Both the position numbers and the translations under genes were made by a program. A stretch of 64,000 nucleotides of DNA, from assembly GCF_031010175.1 (NCBI RefSeq), contig NZ_JAUAMB010000002.1, positions 1-64,000 on the forward strand. The letters run 5' to 3'. The stretch comes from Halomonas sp. SpR1 (GTDB lineage: Bacteria; Pseudomonadota; Gammaproteobacteria; Pseudomonadales; Halomonadaceae). Of the stretch, positions 1-8,877 are shown in pieces (position 1 is the stretch's first letter; each line of letters begins with the position of its first letter). The notes under the pieces are model-generated. The model did not search any database and had not been told where the DNA came from. It saw only the letters and a program-made list of their open reading frames with translations.

Positions 1-30
1 ATCCACGCCAATCACCCTATACTTGTTCAT
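1..30 (-). mobile_element. 5' end of an IS110-like transposase gene (partial)
   Basis: Reading leftward from an ATG at position 30, the ten codons that remain in the window give MNKYRVIGVD. This resembles the start of IS110-family transposases, where a short strand ending in G-[VI]-D supplies the first acidic residue of the RuvC-like DEDD active site. A purine-rich ribosome binding site (gggagaa) lies just upstream of the ATG. The rest of the gene is outside the window, so the family call rests on ten residues and gene context only; another protein with an actin-like or RuvC-like fold start is possible. Confidence 0.45.
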
Positions 31-120
31 GGTCTTCTCCCGTCTTGAATGAAGTGACACTTTCATTCTGGCGCATTTTGACGCCGACAATGGGGGGGAG
101 GAGACCATCTCATCATCCAT

Positions 121-205
121 GGGCGCTACATTTGCCATCTGACCGCCATGGATGGCGGAAATGCCGGAATTGAAGGGATCATTTTTCCTGCCATGGCAAA
201 TGACC
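121..205. repeat. 85 bp palindromic interspersed repeat, copy 1
   Basis: This stretch matches 24108-24191: the first 50 bases differ at a single position, and the ends (atggcaaa, then gacc) also match. Within it are an outer inverted pair (tttgccat / atggcaaa), an inner hairpin (ccgcc / ggcgg around an atggat loop), and a second hairpin of gccggaa type that has decayed in this copy. It has no coding capacity and lies between the IS110-like gene start and parE. It behaves like a REP-type or miniature palindromic element; no mobilising enzyme can be assigned from the sequence. Confidence 0.75.
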
Positions 206-383
206 TCCTCTACGACCTATCCCCGGCGCCCCTGGCAACAAGCATGAAGCATGGCTAGATATACAGCTTTTTGCTTTTCCGCTATCCTGTGCCTCTTTGC
301 AAGCCGCTAATTACTCGTTTCAGCATTCAATATGGCTGCCAGTACGAATTGATAAGTACGCTTTTTCAGGGAACCGACGTTAC
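206..383. other. parE upstream region, no gene seen
   Basis: This region contains no supported gene. An open frame continues upstream of parE through a TTG at 297, but that extension (29 codons) has no ribosome binding site and resembles no part of the ParE family. The parE promoter must lie here or in the repeat just upstream; I cannot pick a convincing -35/-10 pair. Confidence 0.5.
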
Positions 384-2279
384 ATGACCCAGTTTGATGC
401 CTCTCAGTACGGCGCGAGTTCCATCGAAGTCCTGTCGGGCCTCGAGCCGGTACGTAAGCGTCCCGGTATGTATACCGACACCACACGCCCCAACCACCTT
501 GCTCAGGAAGTCATTGATAACAGCGTTGATGAAGCGCTGGCAGGCCATGCCACCCAAATCAGCGTCGTTCTACATAGCGACGGTGGTATCGAAGTACAGG
601 ATAACGGCCGTGGCATGCCGATTGATCTGCACCCTGAGCACGGTGTTTCCGGCGTTGAGCTGATCTTTACCAAGCTGCATTCAGGCGGCAAGTTCTCCTC
701 CACTAGCTACCGCTTCTCCGGTGGCCTACACGGGGTAGGCGTATCAGTGGTGAATGCGCTCTCCCGACGGTTGGACGTCGAAGTCACCCGCGACGGCGCG
801 CGCCATGCCATGGCTTTCGAGTTCGGTGAAAAAGTCGAAGAGCTGCATGAAATTGGTAAGGCCCCCAAGCGGGCGAGTGGCACGCTAGTACGTTTCTGGC
901 CCGATGAAAGCTACTTTGATAGTCCCAAACTAGCGCTAACGCGGCTAAAACACCTGCTGCGTGCCAAAGCGGTGCTGTGCCCCGGCTTAAAAGTCACCTT
1001 AGTAGAACCCGACGGTACCTCCACCGAGTGGGAGTTCGCCGATGGCCTGCGCGACTATCTCGTTGAAGCAACGGATGGCTATGAAGTACTGCCGCGCGAG
1101 CCTTTTGTCGGCCACTTCAATGACGACGAGCACGGTGTAGACTGGGCGATTCAGTGGCTACCCGAAGGCGGCGAAGCGCTGCTGGAGAGCTACGTTAACT
1201 TGATACCGACGCCTCAGGGCGGCACCCATGTAAACGGCTTTCGTTCCGGGCTGCTGGACGCGCTGCGCGAATTCTGTGAATACCGCAGTTTGTTGCCCCG
1301 CGGTATTAAGCTCACCGCCGATGATCTTTGGGAGCGCACCTCCTTTGTACTCTCGGTAAAAATGCTCGACCCCCAGTTTGCCGGGCAAACCAAAGAGCGG
1401 CTCTCGTCGCGAACCATTGCGGGCTTTGTCTCCGGGGTGGTTAAAGACGCTTTCTCGTTATGGTTGAACCACCATGTGGATCAAGCCGAAGCGATTGCCG
1501 AGCTGGTCATCAGCGCGGCACAGAATCGCCAGAAAAAAGCCAAAAAAGTTGCCCGTAAAAAGGTCACATCCGGCCCGGCACTGCCCGGCAAGCTGGCGGA
1601 CTGCTCCGGCCAAGACCCCGCCCAAAGCGAGCTGTTTTTGGTCGAGGGGGACTCCGCCGGCGGTAGTGCCAAACAGGCGCGTAACCGGGAAACCCAGGCG
1701 ATTCTGCCGCTGCGCGGTAAAATCCTGAATACCTGGGAGGTGGAGACCCACGACATCTACGGCTCCCAGGAGGTTCATGATATCGCGGTGGCCATTGGCG
1801 CCGACCCCGGCAGCGCCGATCTGGAAAAACTGCGCTACCACAAGATCTGTATTCTCGCCGACGCCGACTCCGACGGCCTGCATATCGCCACGCTGCTGTG
1901 CGCCCTGTTTGTGCGCCACTTCCCAAGCTTGGTAGATGCCGGCCACGTCTATGTGGCTATGCCGCCGCTCTACCGTATCGACTTAGGTAAAGAGGTGCAC
2001 TACGCCCTGGATGAGAGCGAAAAAGCCGCGATTCTCAAACAGCTGGCCAATAAACGCGGCACTCCCAATGTGCAGCGCTTTAAAGGCCTGGGTGAGATGA
2101 GCCCGCTGCAGCTGCGTGAAACCACCATGTCCACGGAAACCCGGCGTCTGGTGCAGCTCACCTTGACCGATGGCGATGGCACCATGGAGATGATGGATAT
2201 GTTGCTAGCCAAAAAACGTGCCGGTGATCGCAAAAAGTGGCTGGAAGATTACGGTAACCTCGCCGATATCGAGGTGTAG
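384..2279 (+). CDS. parE: DNA topoisomerase IV subunit B (ParE)
   Basis: ParE is the ATPase subunit of topoisomerase IV, which decatenates daughter chromosomes together with ParC (4431-6686). The 631 residues match the usual ParE length. The GHKL ATPase site is visible near the N-terminus (EVIDNSVDEA with the catalytic-region E42 and N46, then DNGRGMP). The TOPRIM domain follows in the C-terminal half (LVEGDSAGGSAKQARNR and the metal-binding DADSDG). The ATG at 384 gives the family N-terminus MTQFDASQYGASSIEVLSGL; an in-frame TTG at 297 would add 29 unrelated residues. The gene is separated from parC by a chemoreceptor gene, which is unusual because parE and parC are normally close neighbours or unlinked. 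Confidence 0.97.
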   Translation: MTQFDASQYGASSIEVLSGLEPVRKRPGMYTDTTRPNHLAQEVIDNSVDEALAGHATQISVVLHSDGGIEVQDNGRGMPIDLHPEHGVSGVELIFTKLHSGGKFSSTSYRFSGGLHGVGVSVVNALSRRLDVEVTRDGARHAMAFEFGEKVEELHEIGKAPKRASGTLVRFWPDESYFDSPKLALTRLKHLLRAKAVLCPGLKVTLVEPDGTSTEWEFADGLRDYLVEATDGYEVLPREPFVGHFNDDEHGVDWAIQWLPEGGEALLESYVNLIPTPQGGTHVNGFRSGLLDALREFCEYRSLLPRGIKLTADDLWERTSFVLSVKMLDPQFAGQTKERLSSRTIAGFVSGVVKDAFSLWLNHHVDQAEAIAELVISAAQNRQKKAKKVARKKVTSGPALPGKLADCSGQDPAQSELFLVEGDSAGGSAKQARNRETQAILPLRGKILNTWEVETHDIYGSQEVHDIAVAIGADPGSADLEKLRYHKICILADADSDGLHIATLLCALFVRHFPSLVDAGHVYVAMPPLYRIDLGKEVHYALDESEKAAILKQLANKRGTPNVQRFKGLGEMSPLQLRETTMSTETRRLVQLTLTDGDGTMEMMDMLLAKKRAGDRKKWLEDYGNLADIEV

Positions 2280-2311
2280 ATAAAAACAGATAAACGTTAA
2301 TAAGCCGTTGT

Positions 2312-2338
2312 TACAGTAACGCGTGTTTTAGCCGATAG
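2312..2338 (+). promoter_or_regulatory. candidate sigma-28 (FliA) promoter of the chemoreceptor gene
   Basis: GCCGATAG at 2331-2338 matches seven of eight bases of the sigma-28 -10 element (GCCGATAA). Exactly 11 bases upstream, TACAGTAA (2312-2319) matches five of eight bases of the -35 element (TAAAGTTT). The element lies about 55 bases before the TTG start of a methyl-accepting chemotaxis gene, a class commonly controlled by the flagellar sigma factor. Spacing and gene type agree; activity is inferred. Confidence 0.65.
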
Positions 2339-2391
2339 TTGAATGTAGGGCTTACAAACTCTAAAAACTGCACATTCATAGGGGAAAAACG

Positions 2392-4356
2392 TTGTTTAAA
2401 ACCATATCTCGACAGTTAACGTTATCTGCATTTGTATTAATGCTTCTGATGGCGGCCAGTATTTACGGTGTAATGGCGTGGCGGGGCCAGCCGCTGGTCA
2501 TTGAAGCAAGCCAGTCGCTGGTGGATCGAACGGGGGGTTCGATCGTTAACGCCTTGGATGCGCAGTTATCACGGGTTGAAGGCAATACATCGAGTCTTGC
2601 CGCGTTGGCTGAGTCGTTACCTCGCGAAGAGGCACTTTATTTGCAAGCTTTCCCAAGAGTCGTGGATGACAATGGTAATAGCGCCATTGTCGGCGGTGGC
2701 ATCTGGCCAGAGCCCAATGCATTTGAAGCGGGGGTTGAGCGCTTTAGCTTCTTTTGGGCAAGAAACGCACAGGGCGGGCTTGAGTTTTTAGATGATTACA
2801 ACGCCCCCGGTATGTCGCCCTATCAGGAGGAGGAGTGGTACAGCAGCGCCCGTGATGCCGAGCCGGGCCAGTGTGTATGGTCAACGGCGTATCGAGATCC
2901 TACAACGGGCGTGGCGATGGTGACGTGTAGCGTCCCTTACTATCTCGATGATGAGTTTGCAGGCGTTGCCACCATTGATATGCAGCTAGAAGGTGTGGCC
3001 GAGTTCTTAACTGAAAACGGCGGTGCGACCGGTGGTTATGCGTTTGTGCTTGATAGCGCGGGTAATGTGATTCATTTCCCTGGCGCTGATCTGGAAACGG
3101 ATGAGATGCAGGGTTTAGCGAATTTAACGGGCAGTATGCCTTGGTTGCAGCCCGTTATTGATGGCCTAAATGAAGGGCGTGACGAAATCAGTGTTGAAAC
3201 CGCAGGCATACTGGATGCCCCCGCTTCGGTGCGCTTGTTTGATATGCAGGATACCGGCTGGACGCTTGGGTTAATGACGCCGCAAGAGGAAGTGACAGCG
3301 CTGGCGCGTACCTTAACGCGTGATTTGTTGGTTGTTATTCTGCCCCTGCTAGCGCTACTGCTAGCGCTGGGTTGGTGGGGCGGACGCATTCTGTTGCGGC
3401 AAATTCGCAGCACCACGCTGCAGATTGATCAGTTAGGGCAGGGTGGCTCTAGCCGCGAACTGACGATTTATCGTGACGATGAAATTGGCGAGCTACGTCG
3501 TGCTGTCAACCGCTACTCGGATAAGCTGCAGCATCTATTTGGCGACGTTCGCAGCGTGGCTGATGCCATCGCCAGTGAATCGACGGAAATTGCCGCGGGT
3601 AATACCGAGCTGTCTAGCCGCACCGAACAGCAAGCGGCGTCGCTGCAAGAGACCTCTTCCACGATGGAAGAGATGGCCGCGACGGTGAAGCGCAATGCTG
3701 ACAACGCCCAAGAGGCGGATCAGCGAGCGAAGGAGTCAGTGGAAAAAGTTAAACAAGGTGGTGAGCAGGTATCGCGGCTGGCGCAATCCATGGAAGCGAT
3801 CAACGAAAGCTCTACCGAGGTTTCGTCGATAGTCGATGTGATTGAAAATATCGCCTTCCAAACCAATATTTTGGCGTTAAATGCCTCAGTAGAGGCAGCG
3901 CGTGCGGGTGAGCATGGCCGTGGGTTTGCCGTGGTGGCTAGCGAAGTTCGTGAGCTGGCGTCCCGCAGTGCTGCCTCTGCCAGAAACATTAATGGGCTGA
4001 TTAAAACCACCTCTGAACAGATCAAGACCGGTAGTGGTTACGCTCAAGCCGCTGAATCTGCCATGAAAGACATTGTAGTGGCGATTGAAGAGGTGACCGC
4101 GCGGATTAGTGAAATCAGCCAAGCGTCTGGTGAGCAGACCAACGGCATTGACGAGATCAACCGGGCCGTTACCCAAATGGATACGGTAACTCAGCAGAAC
4201 GCCGGCTTGGTCAGCCAGGCCGCTGGTGCTGCCAATGAGCTGTCGATCCAGGCCCAGCGCTTGAAAGGATTGCTTGATGAGTTTCACGGTAGCTCTCAAG
4301 CGGCGGCATTACCACACGAAACGAAGGCATCAAACGAAAGGTATCAATTAACATAG
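2392..4356 (+). CDS. methyl-accepting chemotaxis protein
   Basis: This is a 654-residue transmembrane chemoreceptor. A first membrane helix (about residues 11-31) and a second (about 312-334) flank a roughly 280-residue periplasmic sensor of the double-Cache type. A HAMP segment (about 335-390) and the cytoplasmic signalling domain follow. The CheA/CheW-binding hairpin tip is near-invariant ([20 protein letters not shown] begins at residue 491). There is no C-terminal NWETF-like CheR/CheB tether. The ligand cannot be deduced. Translation appears to start at TTG 2392 behind aggggaaaaa. The gene has its own candidate sigma-28 promoter and a strong terminator, so it is an independent unit inserted between parE and parC. 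Confidence 0.95.
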   Translation: MFKTISRQLTLSAFVLMLLMAASIYGVMAWRGQPLVIEASQSLVDRTGGSIVNALDAQLSRVEGNTSSLAALAESLPREEALYLQAFPRVVDDNGNSAIVGGGIWPEPNAFEAGVERFSFFWARNAQGGLEFLDDYNAPGMSPYQEEEWYSSARDAEPGQCVWSTAYRDPTTGVAMVTCSVPYYLDDEFAGVATIDMQLEGVAEFLTENGGATGGYAFVLDSAGNVIHFPGADLETDEMQGLANLTGSMPWLQPVIDGLNEGRDEISVETAGILDAPASVRLFDMQDTGWTLGLMTPQEEVTALARTLTRDLLVVILPLLALLLALGWWGGRILLRQIRSTTLQIDQLGQGGSSRELTIYRDDEIGELRRAVNRYSDKLQHLFGDVRSVADAIASESTEIAAGNTELSSRTEQQAASLQETSSTMEEMAATVKRNADNAQEADQRAKESVEKVKQGGEQVSRLAQSMEAINESSTEVSSIVDVIENIAFQTNILALNASVEAARAGEHGRGFAVVASEVRELASRSAASARNINGLIKTTSEQIKTGSGYAQAAESAMKDIVVAIEEVTARISEISQASGEQTNGIDEINRAVTQMDTVTQQNAGLVSQAAGAANELSIQAQRLKGLLDEFHGSSQAAALPHETKASNERYQLT

Positions 4357-4392
4357 CGAGCCATGTTAAGTGGCCGCGCGTCCGCTTATCAG

Positions 4393-4414
4393 CCGCCCCG
4401 ACTGGGGCGGTTTT
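4393..4414 (+). terminator. rho-independent terminator after the chemoreceptor gene
   Basis: A perfect 7 bp stem (ccgcccc / ggggcgg, loop gact) is followed by tttt. It lies 36 bases after the chemoreceptor stop and 16 bases before parC, so it should insulate parC from chemoreceptor transcription. Confidence 0.85.
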
Positions 4415-4430
4415 GTTGTCAAGGTAGGAT

Positions 4431-6686
4431 ATGATCGACATGGATATTCAAGTAGCGGAGGGCGACGTCGAACGTCTCTCCCTGCGCGACTACACCGAAA
4501 AAGCGTATCTCGACTACTCGATGTACGTCATTCTCGACCGCGCTCTGCCCAACATAGGCGATGGTATGAAACCCGTGCAGCGGCGAATTATTTACGCTAT
4601 GCGCGAGCTGGCGCTGCACGCCAACGCCAAGTACAAAAAGTCGGCACGTACCGTCGGTGACGTACTGGGTAAGTTTCACCCCCATGGCGACAGCGCCTGC
4701 TACGAAGCCATGGTGCTGATGGCGCAACCGTTTAGCTACCGCTACCCGCTAGTGGACGGCCAAGGCAACTGGGGTAGCCCCGACGACCCTAAATCCTTCG
4801 CTGCTATGCGTTACACCGAGGCCAAACTCTCCAAATTTGCCGAAGTGCTGCTTGGAGAGCTAGGCCAAGGCACCGTCGATTGGGTGCCCAATTTTGACGG
4901 TACCATGCAGGAGCCGCTGGTACTGCCTGCCAAGCTTCCCCATGTGCTGCTCAACGGCGGCACTGGGATCGCCGTCGGCATGGCTACCGATATTCCACCG
5001 CACAATGTGTCGGAAATTGTCGAAGCCACTTGCCACTTGCTGCGTAACCCCAAGGCCACCACTGCTGATTTGATGGAATTCGTCCCCGCGCCGGATTTCC
5101 CCACCGATGCGGAAATCATTACCCCGCCTGCGGATTTGCGTAAGCTCTATGAGTCCGGCCGTGGCTCGGTCAAGCTGCGTGCTCGCTACGTGCGTGAAGA
5201 AGCCAATATCGTTATCACCTCGGTGCCTTATCAGGTCAGCGGTGCCAAGGTGCTGGAGCAGATTGCGGCGCAAATGCAGGCCAAAAAGCTGCCCATGGTG
5301 GCCGACCTGCGCGATGAATCGACCCACGAAGAGCCCACTCGTCTGGTGATCGAGCCGCGCTCCAACCGCTTTGACGTCGAGTCGCTGATGGCACACCTGT
5401 TTGCCACCACCGACCTTGAAAAGAACGTGCGGGTGAATATGAACGTGATCGGCCTGGATGGCCGCCCACGGGTGATGCCGCTGCCCGAAATGCTGGGCGA
5501 GTGGCTGCAGTTCCGTCGTAGTACGGTGCGTCGTCGTTTAGAGCACCGCCTGGGCAAAGTCGAAGACCGCCTGCATATCCTCGAAGGCCTGCTAATTGCC
5601 TACCTGGATCTGGACGAAGTGATCCGTATTATTCGCGAAGAAGATGATCCTAAAGCTTCACTGATCGCGGCCTTCAGCCTCTCCGAGCGTCAAGCCGAAG
5701 CCATTCTAGAGCTGCGCCTGCGTCACCTGGCCAAGCTCGAAGAGATGAAAATCCGCGGCGAGCAGGATGAGCTGGAAAAAGAGCGCAAATACCTACAAGG
5801 CCTGTTGGGCAGCGAAGCCAAGCTCACTACGCTGATGGAAAAAGAGATCCGTGCGGCGGGTAAAGAGCATGGCGACGAACGCCGTTCACCGCTGGTCGAG
5901 CGCGAAGAGTCCAAAGCGCTGTCTGAAGTGGAGCTGCTGGGCGCTGACCCGATTACCGTGGTGCTCTCTGATAAGGGCTGGATTCGTGCCGCCAAAGGGC
6001 ACGATATTGACCCAGAAGGGCTCTCCTATAAAGCCGGGGACAGCTTCCAGCTGGCAGCGAAAGGCAAAACCAATCAGCCGCTGGTGCTGCTGGATGACAC
6101 CGGGCGTGCCTATACCTTGTCGGCTCATAATCTGCCGAGTGCAAGGGGGCAGGGTGAGCCGGTTACCGGGCGTGCTAATGTGGCCGCCGGGGCGAAAATG
6201 GCAGGGCTGATGTTTGCGCCACCCGAACGACGCTTCGTGCTCGCCACTGACGGCGGCTATGGTTTTGTGGCGCGCCTCGACACGCTCACCGGTAAGAACA
6301 AAGCCGGTAAAGCGGTGCTGAGCCTGCCCAAAGGCTGCAATGTGATGGCGCCAGTCGAAGTGCCCCAGGGCGAGGAGCTGTGGGTTGCCTCTGTTTCCAA
6401 TGAAGGCCGACTGCTGCTGTTCCCTTTGGATCAATTGCCGGAAATGTCTAAAGGCAAAGGCAATAAGATGCTCGATATCCCAGGCCCACGTGCTGCCCGC
6501 AGGGAGGAGTTTGTCACCGGTATCGTGGTGTTAGCCGCCAGTGACGCACTGATGATTCATGCCGGTAAGCGCAAGCTCACCCTAAAAGCTGATGATCTGG
6601 CTTACTATCGTGGCGAGCGCGGCAGGCGCGGCAGCAAGTTGCCCCGTGGGTTCCAAAAGGTCGACCGTTTAGAGGCAGGAGAGTAA
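4431..6686 (+). CDS. parC: DNA topoisomerase IV subunit A (ParC)
   Basis: ParC is the DNA-cleaving subunit of topoisomerase IV. Its 751 residues comprise the winged-helix/tower breakage-reunion domain and a C-terminal beta-pinwheel. The catalytic tyrosine is Y128 in AAMRYTEA. The quinolone-resistance-determining segment reads [10 protein letters not shown], with the wild-type serine and glutamate (S88 and E92 here, equivalent to S80 and E84 of E. coli), so no classical ParC resistance substitution is present. ATG 4431 follows aaggtaggat; a second ATG at 4440 is also possible. The stop codon is directly followed by the serB ATG, which suggests translational coupling. Confidence 0.97.
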   Translation: MIDMDIQVAEGDVERLSLRDYTEKAYLDYSMYVILDRALPNIGDGMKPVQRRIIYAMRELALHANAKYKKSARTVGDVLGKFHPHGDSACYEAMVLMAQPFSYRYPLVDGQGNWGSPDDPKSFAAMRYTEAKLSKFAEVLLGELGQGTVDWVPNFDGTMQEPLVLPAKLPHVLLNGGTGIAVGMATDIPPHNVSEIVEATCHLLRNPKATTADLMEFVPAPDFPTDAEIITPPADLRKLYESGRGSVKLRARYVREEANIVITSVPYQVSGAKVLEQIAAQMQAKKLPMVADLRDESTHEEPTRLVIEPRSNRFDVESLMAHLFATTDLEKNVRVNMNVIGLDGRPRVMPLPEMLGEWLQFRRSTVRRRLEHRLGKVEDRLHILEGLLIAYLDLDEVIRIIREEDDPKASLIAAFSLSERQAEAILELRLRHLAKLEEMKIRGEQDELEKERKYLQGLLGSEAKLTTLMEKEIRAAGKEHGDERRSPLVEREESKALSEVELLGADPITVVLSDKGWIRAAKGHDIDPEGLSYKAGDSFQLAAKGKTNQPLVLLDDTGRAYTLSAHNLPSARGQGEPVTGRANVAAGAKMAGLMFAPPERRFVLATDGGYGFVARLDTLTGKNKAGKAVLSLPKGCNVMAPVEVPQGEELWVASVSNEGRLLLFPLDQLPEMSKGKGNKMLDIPGPRAARREEFVTGIVVLAASDALMIHAGKRKLTLKADDLAYYRGERGRRGSKLPRGFQKVDRLEAGE

Positions 6687-7613
6687 ATGATGGCAGGCGG
6701 TGACTTGATCCTAACCGTATTAGCGGCGCGTTTAACCGCAGATATTCAATCCCAGGTAGACGCTCTGGTGGTGCAATTTGGCCTACAGGTAAAGAGCACC
6801 CAGCGGTTGGCCGATGCTTCGTTATCGGAAGAGGCTATAGATTGCACCGAACATCGTCTGGTAGGAGAGGCGGATGTTGAGGCTGTGCGCAATGCCGCAC
6901 GGGTACTGAGTGAAACCCTGGGTGTTGATATTGTCCTCCAGGCCGATACGCGCGATCACTTTCAGCCCCGTTTGGTCTGCTTCGATATGGACTCCACGCT
7001 GATTAAAGCCGAAGTGATTGATGAGCTAGCCCGCCGACATGGCGTGGGTGATGAAGTCGCGGAAGTTACCGAGCGTGCCATGCGCGGCGAGCTGGATTTC
7101 AAGGCGAGCTTCCGTGAGCGGATGAGTAAATTGGCCGGTTTGGATGAGTCCGTGCTGGCGGAGATTGCTGAGGAGCTGCCGCTGATGGAGGGCGTTGAGC
7201 GGCTGATGGTCAACCTAAAACGGCTGGGCTACCGCACCGCGATCCTCTCTGGCGGTTTTACCTACTTTGCCCGTTACTTGCAGCAGAAGCTCGGCTTTGA
7301 TGAGATCCATGCCAATGAGCTGGTGATTGAAAATGGCACGGTAACCGGTGCGGTAAGCGAACCGATTGTCGATGCCGAGCGCAAAGCGGAACTGCTCGAA
7401 ACGATTGCGCGGCGGGGAGGCCTTAGCCTGGAGCAGACGATTGCCGTGGGCGATGGCGCCAATGATCTTAAAATGCTGGCCAAGGCGGGTATGGGCATTG
7501 CGTTTAGGGCCAAGCCTATGGTGCGTGCTCAGGCGCGTCAGGCGCTTTCTATCTCGGGTCTTGATGGCGTCCTGTATCTACTTGGCTACAGCCAGCATGA
7601 CTTAACACCTTAA
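6687..7613 (+). CDS. serB: phosphoserine phosphatase (SerB)
   Basis: SerB catalyses the last step of serine biosynthesis, dephosphorylating L-phosphoserine. The protein has 308 residues. An N-terminal ACT-like regulatory segment (about 1-85) precedes a HAD phosphatase domain whose catalytic aspartates are D100 and D102 in CFDMDSTLIKAE. Motif II (ILSGGFT) and motif III (GDGANDLKML) are intact. The ATG immediately follows the parC stop, with an aggcaggagag ribosome binding site inside the end of parC, so the two are probably co-transcribed. Confidence 0.96.
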   Translation: MMAGGDLILTVLAARLTADIQSQVDALVVQFGLQVKSTQRLADASLSEEAIDCTEHRLVGEADVEAVRNAARVLSETLGVDIVLQADTRDHFQPRLVCFDMDSTLIKAEVIDELARRHGVGDEVAEVTERAMRGELDFKASFRERMSKLAGLDESVLAEIAEELPLMEGVERLMVNLKRLGYRTAILSGGFTYFARYLQQKLGFDEIHANELVIENGTVTGAVSEPIVDAERKAELLETIARRGGLSLEQTIAVGDGANDLKMLAKAGMGIAFRAKPMVRAQARQALSISGLDGVLYLLGYSQHDLTP

Positions 7614-7635
7614 TAAAAGCGCTACCCTCATAAAT

Positions 7636-7663
7636 TAAGGCGGTGCTGATTGGCACCGCCTTA
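7636..7663. terminator. bidirectional terminator between serB and mrpG
   Basis: An 11 bp perfect stem (taaggcggtgc / gcaccgcctta, loop tgattg) lies between the convergent serB and mrp operon ends. Flanking A- and T-rich bases on both sides make it usable from either strand, although the U-tract is short on the plus side. Confidence 0.75.
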
Positions 7664-7686
7664 TTGGTTTGATGCAACAATGTACG

Positions 7687-8073
7687 TTAGCCGTGACCTT
7701 TATCGGGGTGTGGAACTGGTTTTTCGCCGACTTCCTCAGCCCTTAACTCGATCGGATGCCCTTGGGTTTTGACCGCATGCTTCAAGCGCAGGTGCAGGCC
7801 GGATTTGGCTAGCAGGTGCGCGCTCACCGGAGCAGTAATAAACAGGAAGAGTGTAATCAGCAACTCTTGAGCATCCGGTTTACCGTCTACGCTCCAGAAA
7901 TAGGCCATTGATGCTATGAGCATACAGCCGATACCCAGGGTGGTGGCCTTGGTGGGGCCGTGTAGGCGCATATAGAAATCGCGTAGGTGGGCCATCCCCA
8001 GTGAACCGATAAACACGAAAATACCGCCAGCAACCAGCAGCAGTGAAATAAGCGCTTCAATGATTACTGGCAT
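7687..8073 (-). CDS. mrpG: Mrp-type Na+/H+ antiporter subunit G
   Basis: MrpG is a small membrane subunit of the multisubunit Mrp (Mnh/Pha) Na+/H+ antiporter in the inner membrane. The 128-residue protein has three predicted helices (about 4-24, 42-60 and 70-88). It carries the family's conserved loop RLHGPTKATTLG (36-47), followed by a hydrophilic C-terminal tail. It is the last gene of a six-gene operon and starts 43 bases after mrpF. Its exact mechanistic role is not settled, but the complex generally needs all its subunits. Confidence 0.93.
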   Translation of the reverse strand: MPVIIEALISLLLVAGGIFVFIGSLGMAHLRDFYMRLHGPTKATTLGIGCMLIASMAYFWSVDGKPDAQELLITLFLFITAPVSAHLLAKSGLHLRLKHAVKTQGHPIELRAEEVGEKPVPHPDKGHG

Positions 8074-8116
8074 AGCTCCCCCTGACTCCTATTCATCACT
8101 CGATAGTGCATGTTAA

Positions 8117-8386
8117 TCATTCGATGATGTCTCCGCGCAGAATATATTTGCATACCGCCACGGTGCTGATGAAACCTAGCATCGCGATCAGTAGCGCCGA
8201 CTCGAAATAGGTTTTGCTGTTCAGCCACAGCCCAAGCAACACAATCAGCGCTATCGAGTTGACGTACATGGTGTCGAGTGCCAGCACGCGGTCGGGCAGG
8301 CTGGGGCCGATGGTCAGCCGGTAGAGGTTCATTAGGAGTGCCATCACCACCAGCGCTAGGGTGATATAAAGCGCAATGCTCAGCAT
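8117..8386 (-). CDS. mrpF: Mrp-type Na+/H+ antiporter subunit F
   Basis: This 89-residue protein has three hydrophobic helices and the MrpF signature GPSLPDRVLALD between the first and second. It is an essential small subunit of the Mrp antiporter. The ATG at 8386 lies inside the end of mrpE (7-base overlap), so translation is probably coupled. The length is normal for the family. Confidence 0.93.
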   Translation of the reverse strand: MLSIALYITLALVVMALLMNLYRLTIGPSLPDRVLALDTMYVNSIALIVLLGLWLNSKTYFESALLIAMLGFISTVAVCKYILRGDIIE

Positions 8387-8877
8387 TCGTAAATCTCCTT
8401 GAGCGGGCGTTCGTAGCGCTCACGAATTTGATTAATCAGCGCCTCCTCATCGTCCACGTTTAGGGCGTGAATCAGCAGTGACTTACCATCCATGCGTAGA
8501 TTGGCCGAGACCGTGCCCGGGGTCAGGCTGATCGTGCTGGCCAGTAGCGTGATGGTAAAGCGCTCTTCGAGCATTAGTGGGTATTCAATAAAGTGGGGCT
8601 TGAGCTTGCGCCATGGATTGGCGATCAGATAAGCCACTTCAAAGTTGGCGGTGATGATGTCACCCAGTACCCGAAAGATAAATCGCAGCAGCATGAAGGG
8701 CTTGCCAATCAGTGGGCGGGCGTCCCAAAAGCGGTGGGTCAGTAGGGGAATCAAAATAGCTAATGAGCCGCCGAGTACGAATTGACCGAAGGCGTAACTG
8801 CGTACCAATAGCAGCCAAACCACCAGCAGTAGTATCGATAAAACGGGCGTGGGTAGCCAGGAGCGCGGGGCAATCAT
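8380..8877 (-). CDS. mrpE: Mrp-type Na+/H+ antiporter subunit E
   Basis: This 165-residue protein has two or three N-terminal membrane helices and a cytoplasmic C-terminal half. The conserved MrpE segment ITLLASTISLTPGTVS is present. MrpE is the accessory membrane subunit of the antiporter. Its ATG overlaps the stop of mrpD by 4 bases and its end overlaps mrpF, consistent with a tightly packed operon. Confidence 0.93.
   Translation of the reverse strand: MIAPRSWLPTPVLSILLLVVWLLLVRSYAFGQFVLGGSLAILIPLLTHRFWDARPLIGKPFMLLRFIFRVLGDIITANFEVAYLIANPWRKLKPHFIEYPLMLEERFTITLLASTISLTPGTVSANLRMDGKSLLIHALNVDDEEALINQIRERYERPLKEIYEC

Noticed and set aside
1458-1946. 162-codon open frame on the minus strand inside parE
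   Set aside because: It is antisense to the strongly conserved TOPRIM region of parE and resembles no family; it is a by-product of high GC content.
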